Notes: a model not told the origin generated them from the letters alone. A stretch of DNA of 64,000 nucleotides from Streptomyces chattanoogensis (GCF_001294335.1 NZ_LGKG01000150.1:1-64000), one strand, 5' to 3'; counted from the stretch's first letter, positions 22,020-30,765 are shown. Program-made: numbers and translations.

Positions 22020-22946
22020 TCAGGCAGGCCCCCTGGTACGCCTTTGAGCGGGAACAGACTTCAGCATTTTCCCAATAAGCTCACAATTCTCGCGGCTCCA
22101 ATATCCAAGATCGGATAGAAGTGGATGGTATCGATTGAAATCAACTCCGGGGTTATCCTCGATAATCGACCAAGACTTGAGAAGCGCCAATTGTGCGGCT
22201 TGGGCCTGCCGCATGAAGAAATGAATCTTTTCCCTCATCGGGTCGTCAGGGGTAGGATAAGTCTCCGGGATTGCCAGATCGAATTGCGCCATAGTCCCCT
22301 TAGTGCGCGCCCCTTCGAGTACGAGCGGAACATAAACGCAGCCCGCACTATCGCGCCGCAATGCATCCATGACCTTCAGATGCTCAGGGCGGAACTCGGT
22401 GCATATCCAGACTGCATGACTGGCGTTCACCTCAGCTGCACAGCTGATCAACCTGCCCAAATGATCCGCATCCGACCTTTCAAGTTGATTCTCAATAACC
22501 ACAAATCGATCCATGGGCCCGATTCGGGTTTTCGCGAGAACGTCTATCCTATAGCCCCCAATTTTCTGCTCAGTACCAACCAGAGTCAGCGGATTCTCCA
22601 TCCTAGCCGCTCTCTGCACATCTACCAACGTTTCCGCGATATAGGGCGTCAGGTCAGCCGCTTCATGCGGAAAGTAATCGCGGAAATTGGTAACTCCTCT
22701 CAGCCAGAGGAGCCGTTCTTCATCCACCCCCTCCGGCTCCTCCGCATCAACAATCTCTAGCCCAGTTGGTTCATCTGCCCTGGCTGCGTGAAGGAAATCG
22801 TTCGCTTCGAATTCCGAGTAGGCGGAGGCAAACGCCTGTCCCAAGCTCGCCCAGTCCAGGGCAGGAGTTGAATCAATCATCACGTCCGGAACCGTACCTT
22901 CCGCCACTGACAATGCCGCTGGACGAGTCTCGCAGGAACCACTCAC
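22020..22946 (-). CDS. Restriction-like nuclease domain protein (DUF4268-like), A+T-richer cargo
   Basis: A 308-residue protein. The core GGYRIDVLAKTRIGPMDR, FVVIENQLERSDADHLGRLI and NASHAVWICTEF follows a PD-(D/E)XK layout (Asp, then Glu-x-Gln, then a helix), as in DUF4268-type proteins. The C-terminal half is helical and charged. The DNA is visibly poorer in G+C than the flanks, which suggests recent transfer. The start is uncertain: GTG at 22946 or an ATG at 22881 (MIDSTPALDW). A role in defence or DNA processing is possible but not shown. Confidence 0.55.
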   Translation of the reverse strand: MSGSCETRPAALSVAEGTVPDVMIDSTPALDWASLGQAFASAYSEFEANDFLHAARADEPTGLEIVDAEEPEGVDEERLLWLRGVTNFRDYFPHEAADLTPYIAETLVDVQRAARMENPLTLVGTEQKIGGYRIDVLAKTRIGPMDRFVVIENQLERSDADHLGRLISCAAEVNASHAVWICTEFRPEHLKVMDALRRDSAGCVYVPLVLEGARTKGTMAQFDLAIPETYPTPDDPMREKIHFFMRQAQAAQLALLKSWSIIEDNPGVDFNRYHPLLSDLGYWSRENCELIGKMLKSVPAQRRTRGPA

Positions 22947-23184
22947 GCGTAGAACTTCAACGGCAGTGCGAAGCCATCGAAGCCCACCGCGCCTTCATCG
23001 CCCGCCGCCGCGCACTACGCCCCAGCACCGAGTACCGCCCCCCCCCACCACCAACGAGGAATGGGTCGCCTTCCTCGGACACTTCGAACGCCGCAAACTC
23101 TCCATCGGAACCTGCGCCCGCGCCTTCGGAACTCCCTGCATCCACGAACACGCCTGCTTATCCGAACTACCGACCCTGAAATAA
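22913..23184 (+). pseudogene. C-terminal remnant of a site-specific integrase, frameshifted at a C9 run
   Basis: The first frame reads NHSRVELQRQCEAIEAHRAF; after a run of nine C (23038-23046) the reading continues in another frame as NEEWVAFLGHFERRKLSIG, then TCARAFGTPCIHEHAC. This is the Cys-rich C-terminal module of large actinobacterial transposon/phage integrases. It has no catalytic domain and is truncated at the right, so it is a relic. Confidence 0.6.
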
Positions 23185-23291
23185 CGTGGGGGAGGTGGAG
23201 CCGTGTGCGGACGGTAACGGAAAGAAAATCTCGCTGGAGGCAATCAGTCGAGCGTGTCGCGGGCGACTGGCCAACCCGGTGACCGTCCCGC

Positions 23292-24068
23292 TCACCGGGT
23301 GCCGGAGCGTCGATCCACGCGCCGGAGGATGTCCTCGCTGAGCTGCCACCGGTCGGTGTCGCGGCGGAAGCGAGCCCCTCGCTGGGACCTGATGACTTCG
23401 GCCAGTTGCCTTAGCTGCGTCGCGTCAAGGTCGTCAATCATCTGCGCAGTGAGCAGCATCGCGTGGTACTGCTCGAATGGACTGCGAGAGTGCTCGATAG
23501 CCGCGAGTGCGGCCTCGAAATTTCGCAGTTCACGGCTGGCTTGCATCATGGCTAGGGCAGTGACGCGTTCCTCGTCGCTTCCCTCCTGCAGCCAGCGCAG
23601 GACTTCAGCTGGCTCGAACGGCTGCTCCTCTGAGAGACGGCGAGCTCGGGAAACAACCTCTTCCATTGCGCGGGTGCGCTCGGGACTGGGGCGCATCGAG
23701 CCACGCACCGACTGGTAGTCGGCCGCAATGGGCCCCGCAGCGTCCAGCAGGGCCTGTGCCTCCGCACGCAGCTGGCCGGCCGTGGTGGTATCCCCCTGAC
23801 GTTCGGCCTCCTCTGCTAGTGCGAATCTCTCCGCTGCGGCCGCACGGAGCCTAAGCGTGGCTCCACCGAATTCGAAGCTCTCGATGTGGTTACCGAGCAG
23901 AGCGAGAACAAGCAAGACGCCGCCGAAGGCAAGCAACACCCCTGTGCCGGTCCCGTTCTGGGTCACGAATACCGCGTACACCCCCGTTCCGAAAGACGCT
24001 GCACCCAGCAAGCCCGTGAGCACACGCAGGACGGGCGTGAACGGGGACGACCTTAAGCGACGTTCCAT
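23292..24068 (-). CDS. Membrane-anchored helical protein of unknown function
   Basis: A 258-residue protein with two N-terminal membrane helices (VLRVLTGLLGAASFGTGVYA and GVLLAFGGVLLVLALLG) followed by a long charged helical cytoplasmic part (LRAAAAERFALAEEAERQGD; ARRLSEEQPFEPAEVLRWLQ; AMLLTAQMIDDLDATQLRQL). No catalytic motif is visible. It sits between two oppositely oriented integrase relics on the AICE, which suggests it came with another mobile element. It could be a sensing or effector protein; I cannot assign it. Confidence 0.6.
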   Translation of the reverse strand: MERRLRSSPFTPVLRVLTGLLGAASFGTGVYAVFVTQNGTGTGVLLAFGGVLLVLALLGNHIESFEFGGATLRLRAAAAERFALAEEAERQGDTTTAGQLRAEAQALLDAAGPIAADYQSVRGSMRPSPERTRAMEEVVSRARRLSEEQPFEPAEVLRWLQEGSDEERVTALAMMQASRELRNFEAALAAIEHSRSPFEQYHAMLLTAQMIDDLDATQLRQLAEVIRSQRGARFRRDTDRWQLSEDILRRVDRRSGTR

Positions 24069-24149
24069 CGACTTCTCTCCTTCGTTTCGGATGGCAGGTA
24101 GCTACCGCGAGCAGCGTGCCCCAGTTCGTAAGACCTCGATATCAGGGCG

Positions 24150-24390
24150 TCAGGCATCCATAGTGGATCGCCCCGTCGAGGACCGGAAGTCGGGCATGCC
24201 GAGATGAACGGTGGAGGGCTTCGCTGCGCGGTCGCGCATGGCTTCCAGTTTTTGCGCGGCGGCGGCCATGGTGGTCTCGATCGCGGCGACCTCGCCGAGC
24301 CAGCCCTGGCCCTTGGCCTCCTGGAGGCGGTCGATGAGGTTGGCGTGGATCTCCTGATCGAGAACGCTGGCCCACGCATCGCCCACTAGT
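24150..24390 (-). pseudogene. Integrase C-terminal helix remnant
   Basis: The minus strand reads HANLIDRLQEAKGQGWLGEV then AAIETTMAAAAQKLEAMRD and TVHLGMPDF, which matches the terminal coiled-coil segment (RIAEAxxEGWLGExEGL, then ~VDLGxP) of the same integrase class as the relic at 22913-23184. It is on the opposite strand from that relic. No complete gene remains. Confidence 0.5.
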
Positions 24391-24577
24391 GCCGGAAGAC
24401 GCCGCCCGCGGAAACGTTGCCAGCGGTCGTGCAGCCTCACAGAGCAGCGTGGCGCACTTCCCACAAGGCAAGCAGGCCTTTTGGCCCCCATGGACAGCGA
24501 TGGTGCGCACAGAGAAGTCAGGCCACACTGGGCTTGCTCCGGCGCCGGAGCAGGCTGCTATCCCCCGCCGGCTGCTC

Positions 24578-25378
24578 CTATCGACCCGGCGGCGTCCATG
24601 CTGGCGGGCCGGTCAACCGCACCGGATCCTGTCCAGGGACCGTCGCCTCGGCGACGGTGATGGGGCGGCTGCCGCTGAAGTACTGGACTTGGACGGACGG
24701 CGGCCGGGCGTCAGTGGGCCCCCGGCGGAGATGCCTCTGAGGGCGCAGGGCTTTGAACTTCGACAGCAACGTCAGAACGCGCAGTTCTTCTGAAGGCCGC
24801 ACGCGGGCCAATTCCACAAGCCAGCGCTGGGCAAGGCCCGGGTCCACGCTGCATGCCTGCAGCATGGCCACCAGGATGTTGGAGGTCACCGGCCGACTGC
24901 CGCGCAGAACGGCCCAGTAGGTGTGGTGGGAGTAGCCGTCGCTGCGGCGCTCCAGGTCACGGAAGCTCAGGCCGCGGAATCGTCGCATGTGGTCCAGGAG
25001 CCGGGCCAGCTCTGCCTCGTTCTTTATCTGCGGCGGGGTGATCCGCTGCGTGCTGGCCCACCGCCTCATGAGGGCAGCGTGGGTGGTATCCACAAGTGAG
25101 GTCTCCTGCGCGAGCCGGAGGTCATCCCACTTGCCGCGCCATGCCGTGGCGTCGGCGCCACAGGCGTGGACGTATCCGTGCACCGTGCGCCAGGTGGGCA
25201 GTTTGTGGCCGCTGTGTGCTTCGGAAAGCGCGGCGGTGCAGACGCCTGAGCGCCGAGACATCTCGGTCAGGCTCGGTTCACCTGCCCTCTCTCTCAGAGA
25301 GCGCAGGGCAGAGGCGAAGTTCACCAGTCGGCGGTCGTGAGTGTCGCCGACGGGCAGGGAGTTCATGGGGCGGGCCAC
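24578..25378 (-). CDS. XRE-family regulator with two helix-turn-helix units
   Basis: A 266-residue protein. AAAGGA lies before the GTG at 25378. The first HTH is LTEMSRRSGVCTAALSEAHS, the second LSFRDLERRSDGYSHHTYWA; a helical C-terminus follows. Tandem-HTH proteins of this sort accompany actinomycete plasmids and elements. It is in the cargo/regulatory third of the AICE and may be part of its reg functions. Confidence 0.65.
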   Translation of the reverse strand: MARPMNSLPVGDTHDRRLVNFASALRSLRERAGEPSLTEMSRRSGVCTAALSEAHSGHKLPTWRTVHGYVHACGADATAWRGKWDDLRLAQETSLVDTTHAALMRRWASTQRITPPQIKNEAELARLLDHMRRFRGLSFRDLERRSDGYSHHTYWAVLRGSRPVTSNILVAMLQACSVDPGLAQRWLVELARVRPSEELRVLTLLSKFKALRPQRHLRRGPTDARPPSVQVQYFSGSRPITVAEATVPGQDPVRLTGPPAWTPPGR

Positions 25379-25435
25379 CGCAGTCCTTTCGTCAGCCCGC
25401 GGCCCGGGGCATTGCTGCCCCGGGCCGGGGGATGG

Positions 25436-25654
25436 TCAGGTCTGGGTGAAGCGACGGCGCAGTTCGGCGCTGACAAGCCCGGCGATGCCCACGATGGTCA
25501 CGGCCTCCGGGAGCTTTACCCCACAGGCGAGAAGTGCGATAAGCGCGCCCAGCACCACGACCAGAAGGACCAGGTCAACCCAGGACAGCCGGGAGCGTGT
25601 GCCCGCAGGCTCGGGCTGGGAGGTACCGGAGTTCTCAGGAAGGATCAGGGACAA
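25436..25654 (-). CDS. Small membrane protein
   Basis: A 72-residue frame with a TTG start preceded by GGAG. One long or two short membrane helices (LVLLVVVLGALIALLACGV; AVTIVGIAGLVSAEL) follow a charged N-terminus. Similar small membrane proteins occur in conjugative elements, but I recognise no family. Confidence 0.45.
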   Translation of the reverse strand: MSLILPENSGTSQPEPAGTRSRLSWVDLVLLVVVLGALIALLACGVKLPEAVTIVGIAGLVSAELRRRFTQT

Positions 25655-26400
25655 GAAGACTCCAAATTCGGGAGACGGCGGATTGCTGTGGACTGGCCCG
25701 CCCGGTTGCAGCCGGAAGGTAGGGCCGTGGTCACGCTACTTCTGTCAACGCACATGCATGGGACGGCAGTTGCCGTACCCAGCACACCTCTCCCTACGGT
25801 TCCAGAGCTGCGACATGCCTCGCACGCTGCATCGTCAGCAAGATTGCGTAGATTCGCCGGAAAACTGGTTGCAGCGCAAGAGCAACAGGGGTTTCCGCAG
25901 GTCAAGGGGCGGCCCCGTCGAGGCGGAGAGAAATCTTGGAATTCGTTGACAGAACACAAAAAACCAACCGCGCTCCGCTTCCGGGTTATTTGCTTCCCGT
26001 CGCGTAGGTGTCGCGAATAAACCAGAACGACTTCTCTCATCAGGAGTAGGTTTCCGCAGGTCAGAGCGGATTATTGTTCGAGCAGTGTAATTTCCGAACA
26101 ACTGCAGTTGCTTTTACTCGCGCTCCCGGAGAGACTCTTACCCGTTGAGCCCAGCGCGACGAGATTTGCGCGGGCCCCGGGCGACGATCCGTATTGCTGT
26201 GGACGCACCAGGGACAACTCAAGGGGACCTTCGTTGCAGCGGAGCCCCACCAACTTCTCGGCACGCACGCGTAGCGCGCAGCAGAGGAATCGAAACGTGT
26301 GGCCCGGCCGATCGGCCGGGCCACACGTGCGTCCGGCGCTGGCGCCACAACCAGCACCTTGCCTCAACTGTGACCACAACGGCGGCACAAAGTCGCCCCG
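25655..26400. other. Non-coding region with 34-bp perfect palindrome
   Basis: About 750 bp with no convincing gene. At 26295-26328 there is a perfect 34-bp palindrome (ACGTGTGGCCCGGCCGA and its exact complement), probably a terminator for the minus-strand genes to its right. The stretch around 25800-26100 is comparatively A+T-rich. Confidence 0.45.
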
Positions 26401-26520
26401 CTATGGTCGACGTACGGGGCGACGGCGGCGAGGACCAGACGCTGAAGCTCGGCGGGCCACCCAATGCACCTGGTCAGCAAGCTGCGCCACGGCACGGATC
26501 GCCGTTTCCTGCTCTGTCAT
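26401..26520 (-). CDS. Small basic protein downstream of the MurB-like gene
   Basis: A 39-residue frame (MTEQETAIRAVAQLADQVHW and a run of Arg/Pro at the C-terminus) whose ATG is preceded by GGAAGGAG at good spacing, 39 bp after the stop of the MurB-like gene. The binding site is the main evidence for translation. Confidence 0.45.
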   Translation of the reverse strand: MTEQETAIRAVAQLADQVHWVARRASASGPRRRRPVRRP

Positions 26521-26558
26521 GGGCTCTCCTTCCGTGTCCTCTGAAGTTCCCTCGTTTT

Positions 26559-27599
26559 TTAGGACCAGTCGCCGAGAAAGTCGACCTCCGGCACGAGGCG
26601 TATGCCGGTCCGCTCCATGACCCGCCGGGCCACGGTGCCAATGGCTTCGGTGAACGATGCCGAGCTCGAACCCTCGCCGGCGACCAGCGTGTGGTGCAGG
26701 TGCGAGATGCGTACGCCCTCGGCAACTGGGCTGCCGAGAGCGAAGTCCGCCCGCCGCATCAGCCAGCTCGCGCTCACCCTGGTCATGCCGTCGGGAAAAC
26801 GGTTGAGCGACGCGCCCTCGTCCTGCAACCACCTAGCCTGGGCTGACGTCACTTCGGGGCTGTAGAAGACACTGCCGACCGTCCGGCGGTCGGCGCCGGG
26901 ACACCCCAGCACCATGCCCTTGCCCCTCCGGACGGCCAGCACCGCCTCGGCCGCCTCGGCTGGCGGCACCCGGCTGCCGACCGGCACATCGAGCTGGTCA
27001 GCGACCAGGCGGTAGGTGATCGGGGTACTGAGCGCGGACTTCTGCAGCGCGAAAACCACCGTCAGCAAGGTCCAGCGGCTGGAGCCCTTGAAGATGCTGG
27101 TGCGATGCCCCAGCCCGCACGCCGCCGCGTCCAGGGTGACGCGTCGGCGCGACACCCAGTCCCAGGCCGTCACTTCGACCAGGGTGTCGGAGATCTCCTG
27201 GCCGTACGCGCCGACGTTCTGGACCGGCGTAGCGCCGACGGTCCCGGGGACGCCCGCGAGCATCTCCATGCCGATCAGCCCGTGGCTGAGGACCGTGTCG
27301 ACCAGGTCAGACAGGGGATGGCCAGCCTGCACCTCGACCAGGGTCCGGCCGTCGGCCGCCTCCCCCACGAACCGCACGCCCTTCGTGTTCATCCGCAGCA
27401 CAGGCGACGAACAGCCCGCGTCAGCGACCAGTGCATTGCTGCCGGCCCCCAGGCAGGTCGGCGCACCTGGAAAGGATTCGGCGAGTGAGACGAACTCGGG
27501 GAAGTCGGCAAGGTCTTGAAGGTCGGCGTACACCGCCGCCGGGCCTCCGATGCCCAGGGTCGTCTTCTTCGCAAGCGGTAAGCCGTGCGTCACTCGCAT
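26559..27599 (-). CDS. MurB-like UDP-N-acetylenolpyruvoylglucosamine reductase paralogue
   Basis: A 346-residue FAD protein. The FAD-binding part has TTLGIGGPAAVYA, LGAGSNALVAD, GVPGTVGATPVQNVGAYGQE; the C-terminal domain has the catalytic GSVFYSP serine region and the final IRLVPEVDFLGDW glutamate. All residues expected for an active MurB are visible. MurB is normally a single chromosomal housekeeping gene, so a copy on an AICE is unusual. It lies 52 bp downstream of a NUDIX gene on the same strand. It could serve cell-wall changes on transfer, be a resistance copy, or reduce another substrate. Confidence 0.75.
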   Translation of the reverse strand: MRVTHGLPLAKKTTLGIGGPAAVYADLQDLADFPEFVSLAESFPGAPTCLGAGSNALVADAGCSSPVLRMNTKGVRFVGEAADGRTLVEVQAGHPLSDLVDTVLSHGLIGMEMLAGVPGTVGATPVQNVGAYGQEISDTLVEVTAWDWVSRRRVTLDAAACGLGHRTSIFKGSSRWTLLTVVFALQKSALSTPITYRLVADQLDVPVGSRVPPAEAAEAVLAVRRGKGMVLGCPGADRRTVGSVFYSPEVTSAQARWLQDEGASLNRFPDGMTRVSASWLMRRADFALGSPVAEGVRISHLHHTLVAGEGSSSASFTEAIGTVARRVMERTGIRLVPEVDFLGDWS

Positions 27600-27651
27600 T
27601 GACGTCGTATCCCCTCGATGGTGATGAGCGTTCCCCGGGTGGGCTGGCCAG

Positions 27652-28134
27652 TCATGCCGCGTGCTGAGCCTCACGCCCGTGCTCCAGATACGCCACGTCT
27701 CCCGCGTTCCTGGCCTGGACGGCTGCCTCGATCCGGCGTGCGAGCCGAGGAATCGTGAGGTCCGCCAGGGCGGAAGCAGGGTGGAAGTCGTACGAGCCGA
27801 TCTCCGACGACTGCAGCTGGATCCGCCCCCGCAGCTCTGGCGTCAGGACGCCGCCGTCGAAGATGTAGAGGACCTTGTCGCCCTCCTTCGGGCTGGGGGC
27901 CCAGTCCACCGCGAGGAGTCGCCCAATCTCTGGCTCGATGCCCAGTTCCTCGCGTACTTCCCGGATGCACGCCTGGCGCGGAGACTCGCCGGTCTCGACG
28001 TAGCCTCCCGGGATCTCCCGGTAGTCCTTGTACGTCGGCTCAAGCATCATGATCCGACCCTGATCATCAAAGAACAGCGCACCCGAGGCCATTCTCGGGC
28101 GCGCCATCTTCGCCTCGTGCTCGTTGTCGCTCAT
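27652..28134 (-). CDS. NUDIX hydrolase (AICE nud-type)
   Basis: A 160-residue NUDIX protein with a full box beginning GGYVETGESPRQACIREVRE and ending ELG. The ATG at 28134 gives MSDNEHEAKMARPRM. NUDIX enzymes cleave nucleoside diphosphates linked to another group; the substrate is not evident. A NUDIX gene next to an XRE regulator is a recurrent AICE module (pra-reg-nud-mdp), thought to respond to the metabolic state of the donor. Confidence 0.85.
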   Translation of the reverse strand: MSDNEHEAKMARPRMASGALFFDDQGRIMMLEPTYKDYREIPGGYVETGESPRQACIREVREELGIEPEIGRLLAVDWAPSPKEGDKVLYIFDGGVLTPELRGRIQLQSSEIGSYDFHPASALADLTIPRLARRIEAAVQARNAGDVAYLEHGREAQHAA

Positions 28135-28153
28135 GCGAACGAGCCTAACCAGC

Positions 28154-29377
28154 TCACACCACGCGCAGCCTCTCCGCCAGGTCGGCAACCGGCTGGCTCG
28201 GGCGCCCTCGGGTGCCGCGGACCCATCCGAGGACAAGATCTCGGCTCATGTAGTGGTGTCTGACCTGTTCGGGCGCGAGCTGCTCGGCTTCCAGCACTGC
28301 GGCGAGAGCCTCGTCCGTACGGTTCCACGCGCTGAGGGCCCGTGCGACCTCCAGGTTGTGCCGCACGCGCCGTTCCACCGGAAGGCCCCTGGTGTCCACC
28401 TCGGGCCCGAGTTCCGCCGCGATCTGCATATCGCCCAGTTCGCCGGCCGTAGCTACCCGGTGGATCGCCACGTTCGTCGGGCCAAAGGCCGTCCACATGT
28501 GATTGGCGTCGGCTCCGAGCCGAGACGCTGCGCTCTCGGCTTCCCGCAGGAACTCCTGAGTGGTCGCTCGGTCCTCCGCTCGGGCCGCCGCCATGGCCCC
28601 GGTCAGGAACAGCGTCCCGTACACGGAGAGGTAGGCCGGCGTCGGCTCGCCGAGTCCCGGTTCGAGGAACCCAGCAGCATCCCTCACGAGCTGCGCAGCC
28701 GTCTCGAAGCGCCCCGTGGAGAGCAGGCAGTGCGTCACGGATCGGAACAGCGACCCAATGATCACGTTGTTGCCGCTCAGCTGCGCCGCGGCAAGCCCCC
28801 GGTCTGCTGCCATCCATGCCAGCTCGTTCTCGCCGAGCTTGCCGAGCACCATGGCGGCGCCCTGGTAGGTCATGGCGAGCAGACCGTTCGCTTCCTCGCG
28901 TTCGCCGTCGGCACAGGTGCGGGCCACGAGCAGGGCGTCGGCCAGGAGTGGCGGGAGCTGACGGGCTGCGAATCCGTAACGCGAGTCCTGGTAGGCATCC
29001 CAGACTTCGCCCACGTCCGAACGCAGCGCCGCCAGCGTCGGAGGTTCGCCGTCCGCCGGCGTACCGATCAACGGGGTGAGGAGCCGGTAGTCCATGAGCG
29101 CTTCGCGAAGGGCGGGCACGGTTCGCTGACCGCTGTCCTTGGACCACTCCAGTAGGGTCGGCTCGCCGATCAGGTCTCCGATGGACACGTCCAGCGCGTG
29201 GGCGAGCGCCCGGATCACCGAAAGGCGATCGAGTTCGATGCGGTTGTTCTCCGCTTTCCCGAGCCAGTCAGCCGTGCGGCCGACGAGTCCAGCCAGTACG
29301 TCCTGAGACAGGCCACGGCGATGGCGGTACCAGGCAACGCGCTCGCCGGTCGTTAGGTGCTGCGTCATTCCTCGCAT
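28154..29377 (-). CDS. XRE-family regulator with TPR-like repeats (AICE reg-type)
   Basis: A 407-residue protein. The N-terminal HTH is GLSQDVLAGLVGRTADWLGK (residues 22-42). The rest is a helical repeat array (LLAMTYQGAAMVLGKLGENE, LAWMAADRGLAAAQLSGN, ALAAVLEAEQLAPEQVRHHY) typical of large Streptomyces XRE-TPR regulators that bind a signal. It sits 20 bp upstream of the NUDIX gene, so the two are probably co-transcribed. It probably regulates excision, replication or the nud module. Confidence 0.8.
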   Translation of the reverse strand: MRGMTQHLTTGERVAWYRHRRGLSQDVLAGLVGRTADWLGKAENNRIELDRLSVIRALAHALDVSIGDLIGEPTLLEWSKDSGQRTVPALREALMDYRLLTPLIGTPADGEPPTLAALRSDVGEVWDAYQDSRYGFAARQLPPLLADALLVARTCADGEREEANGLLAMTYQGAAMVLGKLGENELAWMAADRGLAAAQLSGNNVIIGSLFRSVTHCLLSTGRFETAAQLVRDAAGFLEPGLGEPTPAYLSVYGTLFLTGAMAAARAEDRATTQEFLREAESAASRLGADANHMWTAFGPTNVAIHRVATAGELGDMQIAAELGPEVDTRGLPVERRVRHNLEVARALSAWNRTDEALAAVLEAEQLAPEQVRHHYMSRDLVLGWVRGTRGRPSQPVADLAERLRVV

Positions 29378-29505
29378 GGCTTCAGCCTCAGCTCAGTTCG
29401 GAAGGTGACCCCGGAAGGATTTTCCGGGGTCACCCGGGACCCGCGCCATAGCGTCGAAGGCGTACAGAGTGAGACGCATTGAGACAGCAACAAGGGGGCA
29501 CGGTC

Positions 29506-29700
29506 GTGGGTCTGACGGCACGTGAATGGCAAGCGGTGAAGGCTGCGATCAGCGAACTATCCGGCGAGGTGAACGCGTTGTCTGAGCGGGCGCACGATCT
29601 CTCGACGACGTTCACGCAGAGCCCCGCTACCGCTCCAGCTGGTTCAGACGGTCATCGAGGCGAGCCAGATGAGCCCGAATGCCCTCAATCTCCTGCATGA
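29506..29700 (+). CDS. Small hypothetical protein, divergent from reg
   Basis: A 64-residue frame with AAGGGGG before the GTG at 29506. The first half is helical and charged (LTAREWQAVKAAISELSGEV); the tail is Pro/Glu-rich and overlaps the 3' end of the GntR gene on the other strand. No family recognised. Confidence 0.4.
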   Translation: MGLTAREWQAVKAAISELSGEVNALSERAHDLSTTFTQSPATAPAGSDGHRGEPDEPECPQSPA

Positions 29701-29977
29701 TCGCCACGAACTCCGGGCTGGGCTTGCTGCCCTCTGGCTCCTCGGTCTGGCTCCTCACGAAGTAGCCACGCGTCGAGTCCGGGCGTGCGAGACCTCGCTG
29801 CACGAGCAGCTTCAGCGCCTTCGTCGCAGTGCCCGGGGCTACGTCAAACTTCTCCACGATCGAGCGGACCGCCGGCAGCTTCGCACCCGCCTTGAGCTTG
29901 CCTGACTCGATGTCCTTCTGAAGGGCATCCGCGATCTGCTCGTTCACTCGGCGCGAGTCATCAGCGGTTGGCGTCAT
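29627..29977 (-). CDS. Short GntR-family repressor (KorSA-like)
   Basis: A 116-residue protein with a winged-helix GntR domain (VNEQIADALQKDIESGKLKA; LPAVRSIVEKFDVAPGTATK; LARPDSTRGYFV) and a short C-terminal coiled coil (EFVAIMQEIEGIRAHLARLD) instead of a ligand-binding domain. KorSA of pSAM2 is a GntR repressor of the transfer genes. This gene faces away from the rightward small-ORF/transfer operon, and a 7-bp inverted repeat lies between them, which fits a repressor of both itself and transfer. Confidence 0.75.
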   Translation of the reverse strand: MTPTADDSRRVNEQIADALQKDIESGKLKAGAKLPAVRSIVEKFDVAPGTATKALKLLVQRGLARPDSTRGYFVRSQTEEPEGSKPSPEFVAIMQEIEGIRAHLARLDDRLNQLER

Positions 29978-30021
29978 ACGGCGATGCTATCCGCCCCTTC
30001 CACCAGCCCAACAGGCACGCA

Positions 30022-30039
30022 CAGCACAACTCATTGTGC
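30022..30039. promoter_or_regulatory. Candidate GntR/KorSA operator
   Basis: AGCACAA-CTCA-TTGTGCT is a perfect inverted repeat 45 bp upstream of the GntR start, in the divergent promoter region. A second repeat CTGCT-TGT-AGCAG follows at 30039-30051. Confidence 0.5.
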
Positions 30040-30130
30040 TGCTTGTAGCAGTCGTGCTAGAACAGTCTCAGTGCCGGTCATCCCGTTCGGGACGACAGAG
30101 AGCAGCGCGACATTGCTTTGACCTGCACGA

Positions 30131-30415
30131 ATGCGCGATCTGCGCCGCCCGGAGGGCCCCGTGGCACGGGTCCGAAGGAAGCGGTCGTTCCTTGAGTACT
30201 CAACAGCGCGACAAATCAACGGGGCACAAGTCCCCGTCCCCGCAACGGCCCGGGTAATGGCCGCCGGCGGCCACTTAGCGGCAGGCGAACCTGTCCTGCC
30301 CCGCGAACCAGCTCTGGAGAACAGCCTCGGGGATCATCCCGTCATCACTGGCGGGCACCCCCTTCGCTGCCACCTGGTACGCGCCGCCCTGCTGGCGTCA
30401 GAGCAGCAACGATGA
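30131..30415 (+). CDS. Possible small protein at head of the rightward operon
   Basis: A 94-codon frame whose TGA overlaps the ATG of the next frame (ATGA). There is no good ribosome binding site at its first ATG; an internal ATG at 30257 (MAAGGHLAAGEPVLPREP) is an alternative. The first 130 bp hold three short hairpins, including the palindrome TGGCCGCCGGCGGCCA at 30258-30273. Coding status is uncertain. Confidence 0.3.
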   Translation: MRDLRRPEGPVARVRRKRSFLEYSTARQINGAQVPVPATARVMAAGGHLAAGEPVLPREPALENSLGDHPVITGGHPLRCHLVRAALLASEQQR

Positions 30416-30765
30416 CGCACCCGATTCTGCCCGGCTCGGGACCGGTGCACCGCGGCAACGGCGCACCGGTAAAAGCCGTGTCCCTGCTTCCTGCGGGAGG
30501 TCGGTGTGAACCGACGACATACCCAGGCGCCGCCCTGATGGACCGGCCGGCGGCGCCTGCGCAACTTCCGGTCCACCTCTACCTGGACCCGCAGCGCTTG
30601 GCACTGCGGCCGGTTGCCTCCTCCGCCCGTCCGAGCGGTTCCCACGCGGGAGCCGCTCGTACGGGCGGGGCTGAGGGGAGCCGGATAGTCCGGCGGGTGC
30701 GGGCCCCGGGGCCGCAATCCCCGAGACCCGCGCACAGGCCACCTGAGATGGAGGCAGTCCTGTGA
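30412..30765 (+). CDS. Hypothetical protein, coupled to neighbours
   Basis: A 117-codon frame rich in Pro, Ala, Arg and Gly (LPVHLYLDPQRLALRPVA). Its start overlaps the preceding stop and its TGA overlaps the next GTG (GTGA), which supports translation. It carries the GGAGG used by the following gene near its end. No family recognised. Confidence 0.4.
   Translation: MTHPILPGSGPVHRGNGAPVKAVSLLPAGGRCEPTTYPGAALMDRPAAPAQLPVHLYLDPQRLALRPVASSARPSGSHAGAARTGGAEGSRIVRRVRAPGPQSPRPAHRPPEMEAVL

Noticed and set aside
25655..26400. Several open frames in the gap left of the MurB-like gene
   Set aside because: They lack ribosome binding sites, have poor third-position bias and no recognisable motifs.
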